NCBI RefSeq assembly: GCF_009982895.1
Contig: NZ_WXZL01000029.1
Coordinates: forward strand, 1 to 37,476
Direction of reading: 5' to 3'
DNA from: Deinococcus alpinitundrae
Lineage (GTDB): Bacteria > Deinococcota > Deinococci > Deinococcales > Deinococcaceae
Length of the DNA stretch: 37,476 nt
Part shown: piece after piece, positions 6,880 through 14,517 of the stretch
Layout: every line of letters starts with the position of its first letter
How positions within the stretch are numbered: the stretch's first letter is position 1
The notes under the pieces: model-generated
What the model was told of the DNA's origin: nothing
The model's input: the letters and a program-made list of their open reading frames with translations, nothing else
The model's database searches: none
Made by a program: the position numbers and the translations under genes

Positions 6880-7621
6880 GCGTCACCAGCCCTCGGCAGA
6901 CCAGCAGGCGGTCATTGCTCTCCCCCATTTCGTAGCCGTCTGGGTGCTCGATGTCGCTGCGGGCCGCCCCCACCCGCACCACCCGGCAAAGCGCGTTGTA
7001 CAGCCTGACCACGTCTCCGACTTCCAGCGGCTTCACCAGCGCTTTTTGTTCCCTGGCCGCGCGCGGCACCGGCTCTTTGGCCAGCTCAACACCGGGCAGC
7101 TCGACGTCCTTGTTCTGGCGCATCAGGTGCGTGAAGAAGCCGCCGGGATTACTGATGATGGTGTGCTGCGCCAGGCGCTTCATGTCCCGCAGCCGCTGCG
7201 TGACCAGCTCGATCGGGTTGCGGTACTTCACCACCGCCTTGAGCGCCGTCGTCGGGCTGACCTGCGCGGCCACCGCCGCCGCCACCACCGGCTGCAGCTC
7301 CGCTGGCAGGAAGGTCTCCGCCGCCGCTCTCTCCACGTCTGGGAGGGCCAAATTGTTACTGTCCGCATGTATCTGTTTCTTTTGTTCTTTTACGATCGTC
7401 AAATACATGTGGACAGCATCCGGGACAGCAACGACAGGCAGGGCTGCGATGACCCGTCTCAGGGTTCGGCCATTCATGGCGGGCAGGGCCTGGTAGGCCT
7501 CACAGCGGTCGATGCCGAGCAGGTCGAACATGACCTGGGCGATGTCGTAGGCGGTGGTACAGGCCTTAAGTTGCTCGCGGGCCTGGGCAAAACGAACGTC
7601 AAGCGCGGGTTCGGTGCTCAC
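6869..7621 (-). CDS. Hypothetical 250-aa protein heading the wHTH operon
   Basis: GTG start at 7621 with GGAGAT 6-7 nt upstream. The product is soluble and mostly helical, with a distinctive central ISNPGGFFTHLMRQNKDVEL block and a C-terminal beta segment (VGDVVRLYNALCRVVRVG). NPxGxFxxxLR-like blocks also occur in some plasmid replication and helicase-loader proteins, but this resemblance is too weak for a function call. It is followed with overlaps by two winged-helix genes, so a role in plasmid replication control or regulation is possible. Confidence 0.65.
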   Translation of the reverse strand: MSTEPALDVRFAQAREQLKACTTAYDIAQVMFDLLGIDRCEAYQALPAMNGRTLRRVIAALPVVAVPDAVHMYLTIVKEQKKQIHADSNNLALPDVERAAAETFLPAELQPVVAAAVAAQVSPTTALKAVVKYRNPIELVTQRLRDMKRLAQHTIISNPGGFFTHLMRQNKDVELPGVELAKEPVPRAAREQKALVKPLEVGDVVRLYNALCRVVRVGAARSDIEHPDGYEMGESNDRLLVCRGLVTLGC

Positions 7622-7661
7622 GGTGGATCTCCGGGCAGGTGCCTCAGATATGCCAAATCCG

Positions 7662-7754
7662 CTCTGGTCTGTTGACCAGAGACGCGCACACGGGTAAAGT
7701 GTGGCGTAGGCGAAGGCCTTCTACCCGGCCAGGTAGAAAACAATTCGAAGTTTT
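7662..7754. promoter_or_regulatory. Cluster of palindromes upstream of the wHTH operon
   Basis: Three inverted repeats lie in the 5' region of the operon: CTCTGGTC-TGTT-GACCAGAG (7662-7681), TTCTACC-N6-GGTAGAA (7719-7738) and GAAAAC-N7-GTTTTC (7736-7754). They are of operator size. The rest of 7622-8037 holds no gene I can support. Confidence 0.5.
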
Positions 7755-7990
7755 CTCGATGGACACCCTCTGCGAACAACAGGCTCGTTACCTGCGCGGG
7801 GGGTGTTCCCTTTGGCCTCTTGCTCGGTGGCCTCCGGGGTGAGTGAATCATAACAGGAATTTTGGCGGGAGCGGGAAGTGGTGTTTGAGCGGGTCGAGGT
7901 CAGGTCGCGGGCCGCGCTGCCCATTTGCCTGATGCGCCCCTCAGATGCTCCGATGTGAGGTGTAACGCGTGGCTCTCTGGGCAATCAAGC

Positions 7991-8014
7991 AAAACCCCAG
8001 CACAACGGCTGGGG
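7991..8014 (-). terminator. Rho-independent terminator
   Basis: On the minus strand CCCCAGC-CGTTGT-GCTGGGG is followed by TTTTGC, 25 bp after the stop of the exported protein gene at 8038. Confidence 0.7.
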
Positions 8015-8037
8015 CAAGTAGAGAGAAGGTCTGCGAA

Positions 8038-8295
8038 TTACTGACGCTGAGGGTCTACGTGAACAACGGGAGGCTGCTTCCGGTTCAGGCCAGCCAAGCC
8101 AGCCAGACCGAGGAGGCCAAGCCAGCCGTAGTCGAAACCCTTGTCATTGTTGTTGGTGTCTGTCGTGTTGGTGGTCGTAGTGTCTGTTGCAGCCGGTGTC
8201 GTGGTGTCTGTGCTTGTCGTGTCCTGGGCATAAGCAGACAATGGCGCAAGGGCAAAAGCCAGCACCACCAGCGTCGTTTTCGTCAAATTCTTCAT
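8038..8295 (-). CDS. Exported small protein, WGxxGxxG-like C-terminus
   Basis: Starting at ATG 8295 the product (85 aa) has a classical signal peptide (MKNLTK, then the hydrophobic TLVVLAFALAPLSA and an AYA cleavage motif). Next comes a low-complexity Thr/Asp/Asn linker (DTTSTDTTTPAATDTTTTNT) and a C-terminal DYGWLGLLGLAGLAGL helix followed by NRKQ. That end matches small proteins named for a WGxxGxxG motif, thought to be membrane- or surface-associated in extracytoplasmic space. An upstream in-frame start (8328) would give an unlikely longer N-terminus. Confidence 0.75.
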   Translation of the reverse strand: MKNLTKTTLVVLAFALAPLSAYAQDTTSTDTTTPAATDTTTTNTTDTNNNDKGFDYGWLGLLGLAGLAGLNRKQPPVVHVDPQRQ

Positions 8296-8477
8296 GCCCT
8301 CAGCATGACTGAAGGCGAAGAGCAGCACCCGTCAGCTGCATGAGCCTGGCTTTACAAACGGAAGCTTTCGACGTGAGGTGGAATGATGAAGCGCTCAACC
8401 CGGCCCGATCGGGGGACCAGTGTCACACCACCGATTTGCGCTAATAAATTAGAGTCAGACTCCCTTTGATAATGGCC

Positions 8478-8527
8478 GCTGCCCAGTAGCAAGCCTGAGC
8501 CGGTGCGTACTGGGGCAGCTGCTCAGG
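8478..8527. other. Two mutually exclusive hairpins
   Basis: GCTGCC-CAGTA (8478-8488) pairs with TACTGGGGCAGC (8508-8519). Alternatively CCTGAGC (8494-8500) pairs with GCTCAGG (8521-8527). The two stems share sequence and cannot form together, as in attenuators. Transcripts of the kinase gene (ending at 8649) run through this site on the minus strand. The remainder of 8296-8648 shows nothing else. Confidence 0.4.
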
Positions 8528-8648
8528 TTTGCTGAGGCGCGATCTGTGAGAAATGCCCTCCTACTTCTAGTTTTCTAAGAAGCACTTCGATGTGTACGTG
8601 GCGGAAAGCCCGTTGGTGCCTCCCTTCAGACAGATTGCCAGGCAGCAG

Positions 8649-10970
8649 CTACTTGGGGAGGGTGAAGCCGAAGGTGGCACCTTGGCCGACTTCGCCCTGA
8701 GCAAACATCGTTCCATTGAGACGGGTGATGATTCGCCGGGCAGTGGCCAAGCTGACCCCCACCCCCTCGAATTCTTCCTGACGATGAAGCCGCTGGAAGA
8801 CGACGAACAATTTGTCCTGGTAACGCGGATCAAAGCCGACGCCATTGTCACGCACGAACACCGCCCACTCCCGTTCGCGCTCCTCGGCCCAGATCTCTAC
8901 CACGGGGCGCGGCTGTGTCCGGCTGAACTTGACAGCGTTCTCCAGCAGCGTCGACATGACGCGCCGCAGCAGACTGACATCACCCGTCACCAGCGGCAAG
9001 GAGCCGATCCTCCATTCAACCTGCGAGTGTGCGCTGTTCGCTTCCAGCTCTGCGCGCCCCGCCGTGACGAGTTTGCCTAAGTCCACGAGCCCAGCCTGGA
9101 CCGGCTGACGGGACGTGCGCGAGAGGTCAAGCATCGCGTCGATCAAGGCGTTGAGTTGAGCAGCCGCGTCGTCAATGATCTGGAGGTAACGCTGAGCTTT
9201 CGGGCCTAAGGGAACTTCCGGTGACTTGCGCAGCAGTGCCATGAAACTAAAGATGTGGCGCACCGGAGTCCGCAGATCGTGCGAGACCGAGTAGGTGAAG
9301 GCTTCGAGTTCCTCATTGGTGGCCTGCAGGACTTTGGCTTGGGATTCAAAGGCGTCTCGCTGTGCCTTGAGCTGCTGGGCCTGCATCGTCCGTTCCAGCG
9401 CCAGTTCGAGGCTGTGCGACGTCGTTTGCAACACAGCTCGGTCCGTCGCACTCCAGGCGTGCTGCTCGAACAGTCCCACACTGAAGATGCCCACCACCGA
9501 GCCGCTTACGGCCACCGGCAAGGTCGCGATCGTCAGCAACTGACCGGCCAGTGCTGGGCTGAGGTCGTCGGCCGGATCGTAGTCTTCCTGAAAGAACGGC
9601 GTTCCTGTCTTGTAAGGCCGGTCAAGCACCGGTGTTTGACCCACAGGAAGCCCACCTTCGATCGCCTGCTGCAAGGTCGAGGGCCTGACTTCACCAACCT
9701 GTAGGGCCAAGTGCCAGGTCGAGCCGTCGATACGCCAGTAGGTGCTGTACCCCGGCGGCAGCAGGGAGGCGATGACTTGCAGCGCCCGCTCAACTACGTC
9801 CAGCGGCTCGCTGGACAGCACCAGATCACGGGTCAACTCGGCGAAGCTCTCCAGCGCCCGGGTCCGGGCCTGGAGCTCGGTGTTCTGCTGCTTGAGCTGC
9901 CGGGCCGTTTCCGTGCGTTCGATGGCCAGTTCGAGGCTGCGCCCCACTGCCCGGAACACACCTTGCTCCTGCACAGACCAGGAGGGAGTGTTCCTAAGCC
10001 CGATCCCAAACATCGCCATCGGCCGCTTGTCCACGAACAGCGGGTACGTTCCGATGGTGCGGTAGACCTCGGCCTGCTCAAGGCCGGCTTCCCTGGAATC
10101 CCAGCCGTCAACGAACACCGGCAGGGTGCTGCGCAACGGCTCGGCGAAGACCTGTGTGTCCAGGGGGATGCCTCCCTGAAGGAAGAGCAGTACCGCCGGA
10201 TCGGCGTTCAAGTCGTCACTGTGAACCTTGAGTTTCCACAAGTCTTGTTCGAGGGCGTAGTAGCCACTGCTGCACTCGGGGAACACCACGTTGAGGACGT
10301 CCACAGCCCGCTGAGCGAGAGTGAGGACGTCAGTCTCGGTGCCGGCTTCCTCGGTGAAGTTGACGAACGCTTTGAGGGCCGTCCGTTCCATCTCCAGCTG
10401 CCGGGTGCGTTCCTCGACTTGGTCTTCGAGTGTCACAGTGGCCTTCGCACGCCCAAGCGCGACAGCGCACTGAGCCGACAGGATCCTCAAGAAACGCTGC
10501 TCGGCGGACGTGAAGTGATGGGGTTCCTTAAAGTCCAGCACGATGACCCCGAGTGGGCGGTGATCCAGGAACATCGGCAGCGTCGCGTTCGCGACCGCTG
10601 CCAGCGCCCCGGTCCGGCTCTCGATCTCGGGGTAGGCTTGCTTGAGTGCACCTGCATGCTCGAAGTACAGCGCCTCGTGCATGCGCAGGATGTCCGCGAT
10701 CAGTTGGTGATCTTCAATCGGTCCTTCCTGCCAGATGGTGCGCGTGACGTCTTCGTAGCCCTGGCTCCCGGCGATCTTCATCTGCTGGTCGGTGCTGTCC
10801 ACCAGCAACACGATCCCGGCCACGGCCCCGAGCGCCTGCACGGCCGGCGTGAGAATGATCTCGATCACTTCCCGCTGGGTACTGGTCGCCGCCAGCGCCT
10901 CAGTGATCTCCTGGAGGTAGATCGAGAGCTGGTCAAGTGACCTGAGATCGGCGTCGAGCGGGGAGGTCAT
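8649..10970 (-). CDS. Triple-GAF, phytochrome-like sensor histidine kinase
   Basis: A 773-aa cytosolic kinase without transmembrane segments. Three GAF-type sensor units lie at about residues 25-180, 200-355 and 375-530, joined by coiled coils (VEERTRQLEMERTALK; RTETARQLKQQNTELQ). The HisKA phospho-acceptor is His564 in YSVSHDLRTPVRHI, the phytochrome-style H-box. The ATPase domain has an N-box (TLLENAVKFS, Asn678), G1 (DNGVGFD, 708-714), an F-box (KLFVVFQRLH) and a G2-like GVGVSLAT, where the third glycine of the usual GxGxG is serine. No chromophore cysteine was identified, so the ligand (light, redox or small molecule) is unknown. No response regulator is adjacent. The ATG has a leaderless TATCGT box 5 nt upstream. 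Confidence 0.9.
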   Translation of the reverse strand: MTSPLDADLRSLDQLSIYLQEITEALAATSTQREVIEIILTPAVQALGAVAGIVLLVDSTDQQMKIAGSQGYEDVTRTIWQEGPIEDHQLIADILRMHEALYFEHAGALKQAYPEIESRTGALAAVANATLPMFLDHRPLGVIVLDFKEPHHFTSAEQRFLRILSAQCAVALGRAKATVTLEDQVEERTRQLEMERTALKAFVNFTEEAGTETDVLTLAQRAVDVLNVVFPECSSGYYALEQDLWKLKVHSDDLNADPAVLLFLQGGIPLDTQVFAEPLRSTLPVFVDGWDSREAGLEQAEVYRTIGTYPLFVDKRPMAMFGIGLRNTPSWSVQEQGVFRAVGRSLELAIERTETARQLKQQNTELQARTRALESFAELTRDLVLSSEPLDVVERALQVIASLLPPGYSTYWRIDGSTWHLALQVGEVRPSTLQQAIEGGLPVGQTPVLDRPYKTGTPFFQEDYDPADDLSPALAGQLLTIATLPVAVSGSVVGIFSVGLFEQHAWSATDRAVLQTTSHSLELALERTMQAQQLKAQRDAFESQAKVLQATNEELEAFTYSVSHDLRTPVRHIFSFMALLRKSPEVPLGPKAQRYLQIIDDAAAQLNALIDAMLDLSRTSRQPVQAGLVDLGKLVTAGRAELEANSAHSQVEWRIGSLPLVTGDVSLLRRVMSTLLENAVKFSRTQPRPVVEIWAEEREREWAVFVRDNGVGFDPRYQDKLFVVFQRLHRQEEFEGVGVSLATARRIITRLNGTMFAQGEVGQGATFGFTLPK

Positions 10971-10975
10971 ACTTC

Positions 10976-10981
10976 ACGATA
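10976..10981 (-). promoter_or_regulatory. Leaderless -10 box for the histidine kinase
   Basis: TATCGT on the minus strand, 5 nt before the ATG at 10970; matches the TANNNT leaderless layout. Confidence 0.45.
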
Positions 10982-11017
10982 GACGTATCGAATGGTCAGG
11001 GCCTTGGGCAAGCCTGT

Positions 11018-11064
11018 AGTGTTGGGTCGTGCATAAACAAGTGTTTGTGCACGACTCACACTAC
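11018..11064. repeat. Long imperfect palindrome (about 47 bp)
   Basis: The arms GTCGTGCATAAACA (11027-11040) and TGTTTGTGCACGAC (11043-11056) differ by one base pair and are separated by AG. Outside them TAGTGT and ACACTA extend the pairing with one bulge. It lies between the divergent kinase gene (10970) and the gene at 11186. It could be an operator, a recombination site or a bidirectional hairpin. Confidence 0.55.
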
Positions 11065-11173
11065 CCTTTCGATTTGATAAGGGAGATTAGCAAATACGAG
11101 ATGCGCTCCGAGCGGCTGATGAGGGAGAAGTCAAAACAAAAACGGTTATGGTTCCTCACCGACCCAGGCTAGC

Positions 11174-11179
11174 TATCCT
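11174..11179 (+). promoter_or_regulatory. Leaderless -10 box for gene at 11186
   Basis: TATCCT followed by exactly 6 nt and ATG, with no ribosome site. Confidence 0.5.
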
Positions 11180-11185
11180 GTCACC

Positions 11186-11443
11186 ATGTCTACCCGATCT
11201 GAAGCCAAGCGGACGCTGCAGCGTCTGGAGGATGATTCTGGTGCCCTGACCAATGAACTGGCGTCGGCGCACCGTACTGGCCTCCCTCGCGCGCACCTCG
11301 AGGAACTGGAACACAAATTGGCGGCGGCTCGTCAAGCTGCCGACGACGCCGCTGAGCCGGGTGGAATCGAACATGCTGAGCGTCAGGAAGAGGCCCGAGA
11401 GAAGCAAAAGGGACGGACAGCCGAGCGCCAGACGCGACGATAA
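11186..11443 (+). CDS. Hypothetical charged coiled-coil protein, 85 aa
   Basis: Begins MSTRSEAKRTLQRLEDDSGA and is almost entirely helical, with high Glu/Arg/Ala content (LEELEHKLAAARQAADDAAE) and a basic tail (KGRTAERQTRR). It probably forms a coiled coil. No family recognised. A leaderless -10 lies in front and a strong terminator behind, so it is a single-gene unit just upstream of the partition module; a link to plasmid maintenance is only positional. Confidence 0.6.
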   Translation: MSTRSEAKRTLQRLEDDSGALTNELASAHRTGLPRAHLEELEHKLAAARQAADDAAEPGGIEHAERQEEAREKQKGRTAERQTRR

Positions 11444-11517
11444 ATGACGACCCTCTACTGAGGTGTTGCTGCCTTGCGCTTCTCCTCTCCTCATTCCTTT
11501 ATACGCAACCGTTGACG

Positions 11518-11551
11518 GCCCTGGGGGATTCGATACCTCCCAGGGCCTTTC
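11518..11551 (+). terminator. Rho-independent terminator
   Basis: GGCCCTGGG and CCCAGGGCC form a 9-bp stem around a 12-nt loop, followed by TTTC. It separates the gene at 11186 from parA. Confidence 0.75.
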
Positions 11552-11568
11552 ACCACTTTTTAGAGACA

Positions 11569-11631
11569 GATAGCTAAGCTAGCTTGCTAGCTTTACTGCA
11601 TTATTAGCCACGCTAGTTATATAGTTCAGCT
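11569..11631 (+). promoter_or_regulatory. Putative centromere/operator array and parA promoter
   Basis: Several overlapping TAGCTA/GCTAGC motifs (in AGATAGCTAAGCTAGCTTGC and TAGCTTT, then CGCTAGTTATA) are packed into the 60 bp before parA. The -10 box TATAGT (11620-11625) stands 6 nt before the ATG and lies inside the array, so a protein bound here would both mark a centromere and repress parA. A matching array follows the RHH gene at 12468-12536. Confidence 0.65.
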
Positions 11632-12249
11632 ATGCGAAGCCTTGCATTGACCAGCACCAAGGGCGGCGTGGGGAAATCCACGCTGGCGTTCAACCTCTCA
11701 GGCGCACTCGCCGGGCATCTCCAGCCGCTTGTCCTTGTCGATGAGGACATCCGCATTCACACCTGCCTTACCTGGGCGGGATCGACCGTCGCGGGCCTAG
11801 ACCTGAACTTCCGGACGGTCTCTCCGGCTCAGGCCAGCGCGGCCACCCAAGACGCGGCCATGCTGGTGGTGGACACCGAGGGGCGGCCCGAGCTGCCTGA
11901 TCTGGTGGCCCTGACCGGGAACTTTGACCGGGTGCTCATCCCCTGCGGGGTGTCCGGCGTGGAAGTGAACTCGACCATCGAGCTGTGGGAGCTGCTCGGT
12001 CAGGCCGGTGCAGATCTGAGCCGGGTGCGGGTCGTCATCACGAAAGCGCCGCCGGTCGGCACGCTGGGGCAGCAGGCACGTGAGGCGCTGCGCGAGCTGG
12101 GCGTGTCGGCCTGCGAGTCGGTGGTGCGGAATTACGCGGCGCACCAGCGGGCCGCCGAGTTAGGCATGCTGGTGAGGGATGTGCCGGACAAGCGGGCGCT
12201 TAGCGCCTGGGCAGATATTGAGGCGCTGGCCTCGGAGGTGTTGGCATGA
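11632..12249 (+). CDS. parA: ParA-type partition ATPase
   Basis: A 205-aa P-loop ATPase of the ParA/MinD kind, lacking an N-terminal HTH (short, type Ib-like). Deviant Walker A KGGVGKST is at residues 10-17, the aspartate of the A' region in VLVDEDIR (37), and Walker B MLVVDTEG (Asp81). The family drives plasmid segregation with a centromere-binding partner by nucleoid-dependent ATP cycling. The downstream RHH gene overlaps it by 4 bp (ATGA) and is the evident partner. Translation appears leaderless from TATAGT. Repeats on both sides of the pair support a complete partition locus. Confidence 0.85.
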   Translation: MRSLALTSTKGGVGKSTLAFNLSGALAGHLQPLVLVDEDIRIHTCLTWAGSTVAGLDLNFRTVSPAQASAATQDAAMLVVDTEGRPELPDLVALTGNFDRVLIPCGVSGVEVNSTIELWELLGQAGADLSRVRVVITKAPPVGTLGQQAREALRELGVSACESVVRNYAAHQRAAELGMLVRDVPDKRALSAWADIEALASEVLA

Positions 12250-12491
12250 GCAGATTCGATTACACAAAGAACCGGGCGACGGCGGTGCTGCCGGAAGCCG
12301 CGCCAGTTCCTGTGCCCGTTGCGACCCCCGCACCAGAGCCAGAGCGTGAGCAACTCAATGTCCGGGTATCGTCGGCGGCAAAGAAGCGCTTTGCGGCAGT
12401 CGCGGCACTGGAGGGCGAGACGATGACCAGCTTGCTCGAACGGATGATGACCGAGTATGCCGACTCCAAGCTAGCTGAGCTAGTTAGATAG
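12246..12491 (+). CDS. Ribbon-helix-helix centromere-binding protein (ParB/ParG role)
   Basis: An 81-aa protein. The N-terminal 35 residues are flexible and proline-rich (PEAAPVPVPVATPAPEPE). Then comes an RHH fold: strand EQLNVRVSS, helix AAKKRFAAVAALEGE, turn and helix MTSLLERMMTEYADSK. This is the architecture of ParG-type partners: a mobile tail that stimulates the ParA ATPase and an RHH dimer that binds repeated short sites. Overlaps parA by 4 bp. Its last codons (KLAELVR) are themselves encoded by TAGCTA-like repeat DNA. Confidence 0.8.
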   Translation: MSRFDYTKNRATAVLPEAAPVPVPVATPAPEPEREQLNVRVSSAAKKRFAAVAALEGETMTSLLERMMTEYADSKLAELVR

Positions 12492-12536
12492 CTAGATAGC
12501 TTAGCTAGCTAAGTAGTTAAACTAGATTAGTAGCTG
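12468..12536 (+). repeat. Downstream TAGCTA-type repeat array
   Basis: About seven degenerate copies of AGCTA/TAGCT in direct and inverted order run from the last codons of the RHH gene into the intergenic region (AGCTAGCTGAGCTAGTTAGA, then TAGCTAGATAGCTTAGCTAG and so on). The same motif precedes parA, so this is a candidate second centromere site. Confidence 0.65.
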
Positions 12537-12557
12537 AGCTGCTTTTCTATCTTTCCT

Positions 12558-12603
12558 TAAAAAAGCGCCGAACGACGTCTGGGGGCCGTTCGGCGCTTTC
12601 TCG
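12558..12603 (+). terminator. Strong (probably bidirectional) terminator
   Basis: AAAAAGCGCCGAACG pairs with CGTTCGGCGCTTTC around an 11-12 nt loop, with an A-run before and T-rich sequence after the stem. It ends the parA operon. Confidence 0.85.
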
Positions 12604-12637
12604 TTTACGCATGGAAGCCAGTAGGGGAGGGGAGAGG

Positions 12638-12680
12638 CTTAGCCACAGGCTTGAGTAGGGGCTTGTGGCTAAGTCTTTTG
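12638..12680 (+). terminator. Second terminator-like hairpin
   Basis: CTTAGCCACA (12638-12647) and TGTGGCTAAG (12664-12673) form a perfect 10-bp stem followed by TCTTTTG. Confidence 0.65.
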
Positions 12681-12688
12681 GTGGTTGG

Positions 12689-12845
12689 TCAGCGCTGTTT
12701 CGACTGGATGACGATCTCTAGGCCGAGGGCATCGAGGATGGCAGGCTGCGCTGCTTAAGGTGTGTCCTAGTCATCGTGCTCCTGAGGCGTTTCGCCAGCT
12801 CGCTCTGCGGCATCCCCTTTCCCAAGCTACGGGGCGAGCGTCAGG
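12689..12845 (-). pseudogene. Degenerate XRE/HipB-like HTH gene
   Basis: On the minus strand GKGMPQSELAKRLRSTMTRT looks like an HTH core. A second frame gives AILDALGLEIVIQSKQR and a TGA at 12689-12691, the usual end of HipB-like antitoxins (ILDALGLEL). The two pieces are in different frames and the middle is shortened, so it is a relic. Start not identifiable; no toxin partner seen. Nothing else is recognised between 12846 and 12985. Confidence 0.45.
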
Positions 12846-12985
12846 GGCAGACCTCTCCTCTTGTTGAATGCGGGCCACGGTCACTTTTTGTTGTCCGCCT
12901 TGCCTGGAAACAGTTCGGGTCAGTATGGCCTTCGTGATGTCCGATTCAGGTGCCCGCAAGTTCCTTGTGCTTATCTTGAGGAGTA

Positions 12986-14110
12986 ATGATCCCCGAATCC
13001 GCCCTTCACCTACCTATCCAAGATCCATATGGCGAGGCGGTTCGGAGGCGGTTGTATGTCGCCGCGGTGTGCTGCGGTTTGCTGCTGATGGGATTCGGCA
13101 TTGCCTTGCAGCGACTCCTGAACTTGCAAGAACCTTACCTGCTCTACGTCGCGCCGCCGCTCTTCGTCCTGGGCCTGTTCAATCTATGGTGGCTGCTGAC
13201 CAAGCGGTCGCTGCTGATCGCTGAGCTGGCCGGGATTGGGGTGTTGGCCACCGCGACGATCATCCACGTGGTCCTGGTCAGCCTGGGGCCGCAGGTGCAA
13301 AGCGCTTACCCCAATAGCGGCCCCTACTGGGCCTTGGTCTGCGTGTGCATCCTGGCCTTTCTGACGCTGCCGCCGCGCCGCGCTGCCGGGTTCAATCTGG
13401 CCTTCGTGGTCCTGGTCCTCCTACTCCCCTGGGTCTTGCCGGGAAGTTACGTCAGCCGCTACGCCGCCGGTCTCCTGCGGGTGCAGTTCAATGCCGTGAT
13501 CGTGGTCGTGCTGATCTGGGGCCTGGCGTGGTTTCGCAGCCAGTACGCCAGCCAGACGGATACTCAGGAATTGCTGCGCCAGATGGCCTTCACGGACGCC
13601 CTGACCCGGCTTCCCAATCGTCATGCCGTTTATCCGGCGGTGGAGGCGCTGCTAGCAGACGCAGCGCAAGGTCAAAACGGCTCCATCTTTCTGGTTGACC
13701 TTGATCATTTCAAGCGGATCAATGACCAGTACGGTCACGGCGTGGGCGATGAGGTCCTGATCGCAGCGGGGCAGGTGCTGCTCAACTGCGTCACTGAAGT
13801 CGGCGCGAGGCCCCCCACGGTGGGGCGCTGGGGCGGCGAGGAATTCATCGTGGTGATGCCGGGGACGACGCCTGAACGCGCGCGCCTTCGAGCCGAGCAG
13901 CTGCTCTCGGAGTTTCGCGCCTGGCCGTGGCCACACGGCTTGAAGGTCACGGTGAGTATCGGTTCGAGCAGTGTCCGGCGTGGCGAGGCGTTCAGTGCTT
14001 TGCTGGCCCGCGCTGATCGAGCCCTGTATGCGGCCAAATCGGCTGGCCGCGATCGGGCTGTGGTCTACGGTGGTGTGGTTCCCGTCTCTCCACGCCTGAA
14101 ACTGACCTAA
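12986..14110 (+). CDS. Six-TM GGDEF diguanylate cyclase
   Basis: A 374-aa inner-membrane protein. Six hydrophobic segments lie between about residues 24 and 182 (e.g. VAAVCCGLLLMGFGIAL, FVVLVLLLPWVLPG, VIVVVLIWGLAWF). They are followed by a full GGDEF domain starting AFTDALTRLPNRHA, with metal/GTP residues in FLVDLDHFKRIND and the catalytic signature RWGGEEF (GGEEF 283-287). No RxxD inhibitory site precedes the signature (ARPPTVG), so product inhibition may be missing. The family forms c-di-GMP from GTP; the membrane part presumably senses an unknown cue. ATG at 12986 has GAGGAG 3 nt upstream. Confidence 0.9.
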   Translation: MIPESALHLPIQDPYGEAVRRRLYVAAVCCGLLLMGFGIALQRLLNLQEPYLLYVAPPLFVLGLFNLWWLLTKRSLLIAELAGIGVLATATIIHVVLVSLGPQVQSAYPNSGPYWALVCVCILAFLTLPPRRAAGFNLAFVVLVLLLPWVLPGSYVSRYAAGLLRVQFNAVIVVVLIWGLAWFRSQYASQTDTQELLRQMAFTDALTRLPNRHAVYPAVEALLADAAQGQNGSIFLVDLDHFKRINDQYGHGVGDEVLIAAGQVLLNCVTEVGARPPTVGRWGGEEFIVVMPGTTPERARLRAEQLLSEFRAWPWPHGLKVTVSIGSSSVRRGEAFSALLARADRALYAAKSAGRDRAVVYGGVVPVSPRLKLT

Positions 14111-14193
14111 GGACGTTTTGAAGGTCTGATGTCTGAGCGTGTGCACATGGTGCGTACCAGGTCGAGACGGACCCACCTGAAGAGTAAGCCTGC

Positions 14194-14199
14194 TACCAT
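14194..14199 (+). promoter_or_regulatory. Leaderless -10 box for gene at 14206
   Basis: TACCAT, then 6 nt, then ATG at 14206; no Shine-Dalgarno sequence. Confidence 0.5.
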
Positions 14200-14205
14200 T
14201 ACGCC

Positions 14206-14517
14206 ATGCCCAGAACTGTGCTGATCCGTTTCGTTCCACCCGCACCGATCAAGACCAAGACCGGCAAGGCCACCACGCACGTGCGCGAGTGGGACGGCGA
14301 GAAGATGGCCGCGTTCCTGCAAGAGGGCTTGGAAATCTGGGCAGGCGACAAGCACCCGGACTTCGAGATGAGAGTGCTGGTGTCGCGTCAGGCGGAGATC
14401 CGCTTCGAGAATTGGAAGCCGGACAAGACCCAGGCCGAGGAGTTGCGCGCGGAGATTGGGGATGAGATCGCCCTGGTGATGGAAGGCATCGAGCCGGAAG
14501 ACTACTTGAGCGAGTGA
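14206..14517 (+). CDS. Hypothetical 103-aa protein
   Basis: Starts MPRTVLIRFVPPAPIKTKTG. Soluble, mixed alpha/beta, acidic C-terminus (EIGDEIALVMEGIEPEDYLS). No family recognised. It lies between a GGDEF gene and an HD-GYP gene on the same strand but has its own leaderless promoter, so it is probably expressed separately. Confidence 0.65.
   Translation: MPRTVLIRFVPPAPIKTKTGKATTHVREWDGEKMAAFLQEGLEIWAGDKHPDFEMRVLVSRQAEIRFENWKPDKTQAEELRAEIGDEIALVMEGIEPEDYLSE

Noticed and set aside
9711..10940. 409-codon plus-strand frame
   Set aside because: Exactly antisense to the well-supported histidine kinase; a high-GC mirror frame.
11018..11064. dif/Xer recombination site
   Set aside because: The palindrome lacks the 11-6-11 layout and the core sequences of known dif sites.
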